A DNA stretch of 34,043 nucleotides from an uncultured Cellvibrionales bacterium (GTDB taxonomy: Bacteria > Pseudomonadota > Gammaproteobacteria > Pseudomonadales > Cellvibrionaceae). The notes beneath the pieces are model-generated. The model made no database searches, was not told the DNA's origin, and saw only the letters and a list, made by a program, of their open reading frames with translations. The position numbers were made by a program, and so were the translations under genes. Where the stretch lies: contig CAJWBQ010000043.1 of assembly GCA_913020115.1 (NCBI GenBank), positions 1 to 34,043 of the forward strand, given 5' to 3'. Of the stretch, positions 33,082 to 34,043 are shown in pieces. The first letter of the stretch is position 1, and the number at the start of each line of letters is the position of its first letter.

Positions 33082-34043
33082 ATGTCATTGGAGAGTTCCC
33101 GTTACCATGGTCTAGATTTCTTGCGAGCATCGATGATGTTACTGGGAATTGTTTTGCACACGGCGATGAATTACGTCGTTCATGAGTCACCTGAATTGTG
33201 GTTTCAGTCTAAAAATCCTACTCTGCTTATGGATGTCTTACTCACCTATATACACAGCTTTCGAATGCCCACTTTTTTTCTAACGGCCGGTTTTTTTGGG
33301 GCAATGTTGTATCGAAAAAAAGGGCTGGCAGAGACTCTAAGAAATAGGGCGCGCCGTATACTGCTACCCTTTGTGATATTTTGGCCAATTCTCTACATCA
33401 TCGTGGCGTCGTTAATGCTGGCAACTGCCCACATTATGGAGTTTGGTGAATGGGGGTTTGATCTTAGTCTTGTCAAAGACTCACCCAATGTCCCCCTGCT
33501 GAGTACAATGCACCTTTGGTTTTTGTATTACCTATTAATATTTTATCTTGCACTTGCTGTGATTTTGACTGTAGTACGCTATTTGAGCGAGAAAACAAGA
33601 TTGAAATTCACGTCACTATTCGAGCGCTCTGTAACATTCAATTGGGGGCTTGTTTTAGTCATTCTATTTACAACTTATTTAAAAGTACCGCATCCATTTG
33701 CAGAGGTGCCCACCGGGCTTTCATTTATTCCCAATGTTCCATTTGCTCTGTTTTATGGCCAGTTCTTCATATTTGGGTATTTACTGTATGTGAGAATAGA
33801 ACTATTACAGGCACTCGAAAAAAGGAGCTGGCTCTATTTAGCGCTGGCAAATATGGCGTTTCTAGTGACGCTTTTATTGCTAGACTCAGAGGAAAAAGGC
33901 CTCATAAATGTAGGTGACACTGGCCACATTATTTTGAGCTTGATGTTTGCGTCAAGCCACTGGCTGTTCGCAATTGGTTTGTTTGGCCTTAGCCTAAAAT
34001 ACCTGAAACGAGAAAACAGACTTTTTCGATATCTCACCGATGC
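33082..34043 (+). CDS. Acyltransferase 3 family membrane protein (OpgC/MdoC-like), 3' end outside window
   Basis: The frame is open from ATG 33082 to the window end (320 codons and two bases). GGAG nine nt upstream supports this start over an in-frame ATG at 33073. The N-terminus YHGLDFLRASMMLLGIVLHT is the acyltransferase 3 signature, including the likely catalytic histidine in LLGIVLHTAM; FRMPTFFLTAGFFGAMLYRK follows as expected, and about eight membrane segments are visible. Family members O-acylate polysaccharides, lipids or osmoregulated periplasmic glucans. The closest pattern I recall is OpgC, which succinylates periplasmic glucans, but the family is broad. It is separated from the regulator by 68 nt and may be an independent unit. 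Confidence 0.87.
   Translation, partial: MSLESSRYHGLDFLRASMMLLGIVLHTAMNYVVHESPELWFQSKNPTLLMDVLLTYIHSFRMPTFFLTAGFFGAMLYRKKGLAETLRNRARRILLPFVIFWPILYIIVASLMLATAHIMEFGEWGFDLSLVKDSPNVPLLSTMHLWFLYYLLIFYLALAVILTVVRYLSEKTRLKFTSLFERSVTFNWGLVLVILFTTYLKVPHPFAEVPTGLSFIPNVPFALFYGQFFIFGYLLYVRIELLQALEKRSWLYLALANMAFLVTLLLLDSEEKGLINVGDTGHIILSLMFASSHWLFAIGLFGLSLKYLKRENRLFRYLTD

Noticed and set aside
33516..33917. 133-codon ORF in another frame near the right end.
   Set aside because: The acyltransferase 3 frame runs through it with clear family motifs and membrane segments, so the shorter ORF is a shadow.
1..34043. Search for CRISPR arrays, insertion sequences, tRNA genes, toxin-antitoxin or phage defence genes.
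   Set aside because: No regularly spaced repeats, transposase or integrase motifs, cloverleaf-like segments or defence domains were seen; every long ORF fits metabolic, transport or envelope functions.

Overview
The window looks like a piece of chromosome from a heterotrophic, probably marine gammaproteobacterium. Supporting signs are a homodimeric-type AceE with a two-lipoyl-domain AceF, a BepA / TusA-like / PerM neighbourhood, a large TonB-dependent receptor, a sulfatase and GH3 glycosidase, two large membrane hydroxylases of the sterol desaturase family and an MSHA-like pilin. The exact genus cannot be read from the sequence; a Cellvibrionales/Spongiibacteraceae-type lineage is a guess. 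No tRNA, rRNA, transposase, integrase or CRISPR array was seen.

Region 1 (1-5040, + strand): the 3' part of a membrane-anchored sulfatase, a secreted SnoaL/NTF2-fold protein, a three-histidine-box membrane hydroxylase and a membrane-anchored GH3 beta-glucosidase-like enzyme. Gaps are 58, 10 and 3 nt, so this is probably one operon. It could remove sulfate and sugar groups from a lipid-like or sterol-like conjugate and oxidise the core (inference). It meets bepA tail to tail across two strong hairpins.

Region 2 (5083-12885): envelope and core metabolism. bepA (periplasmic metalloprotease/chaperone, - strand) is divergent from a TusA-like gene and perM. aceE and aceF (pyruvate dehydrogenase E1 and E2) follow, separated by an intrinsic-terminator-like hairpin and closed by a strong terminator. 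No lpd (E3) gene is present here.

Region 3 (12972-17450): a GntR-family regulator, a long M24 aminopeptidase P and a flavoprotein with the full substrate-binding triad of iodotyrosine deiodinases, followed on the opposite strand by a second hydroxylase that is a clear paralogue of the one in region 1.

Region 4 (17778-23900): a peptide-type ABC importer operon (lipoprotein binding protein, two ATPases, two permeases, all translationally coupled by 4-8 nt overlaps), an orphan MSHA-like type IV pilin at its tail, then a strong terminator. With the peptidase and the dehalogenase-like protein, this could form an uptake and breakdown route for peptides, perhaps halogenated ones (inference).

Region 5 (24162-33023): an apparent carboxylate-acquisition locus made of a TonB-dependent receptor, a small envelope protein of unknown function, a tripartite tricarboxylate transporter (TctC, TctB, TctA) and a CitA/DcuS-type sensor kinase with its response regulator. 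All are on one strand with short gaps, so the set has outer-membrane entry, periplasmic capture, inner-membrane import and sensing together. The window ends inside an OpgC-like acyltransferase 3 membrane protein (33082 onward).
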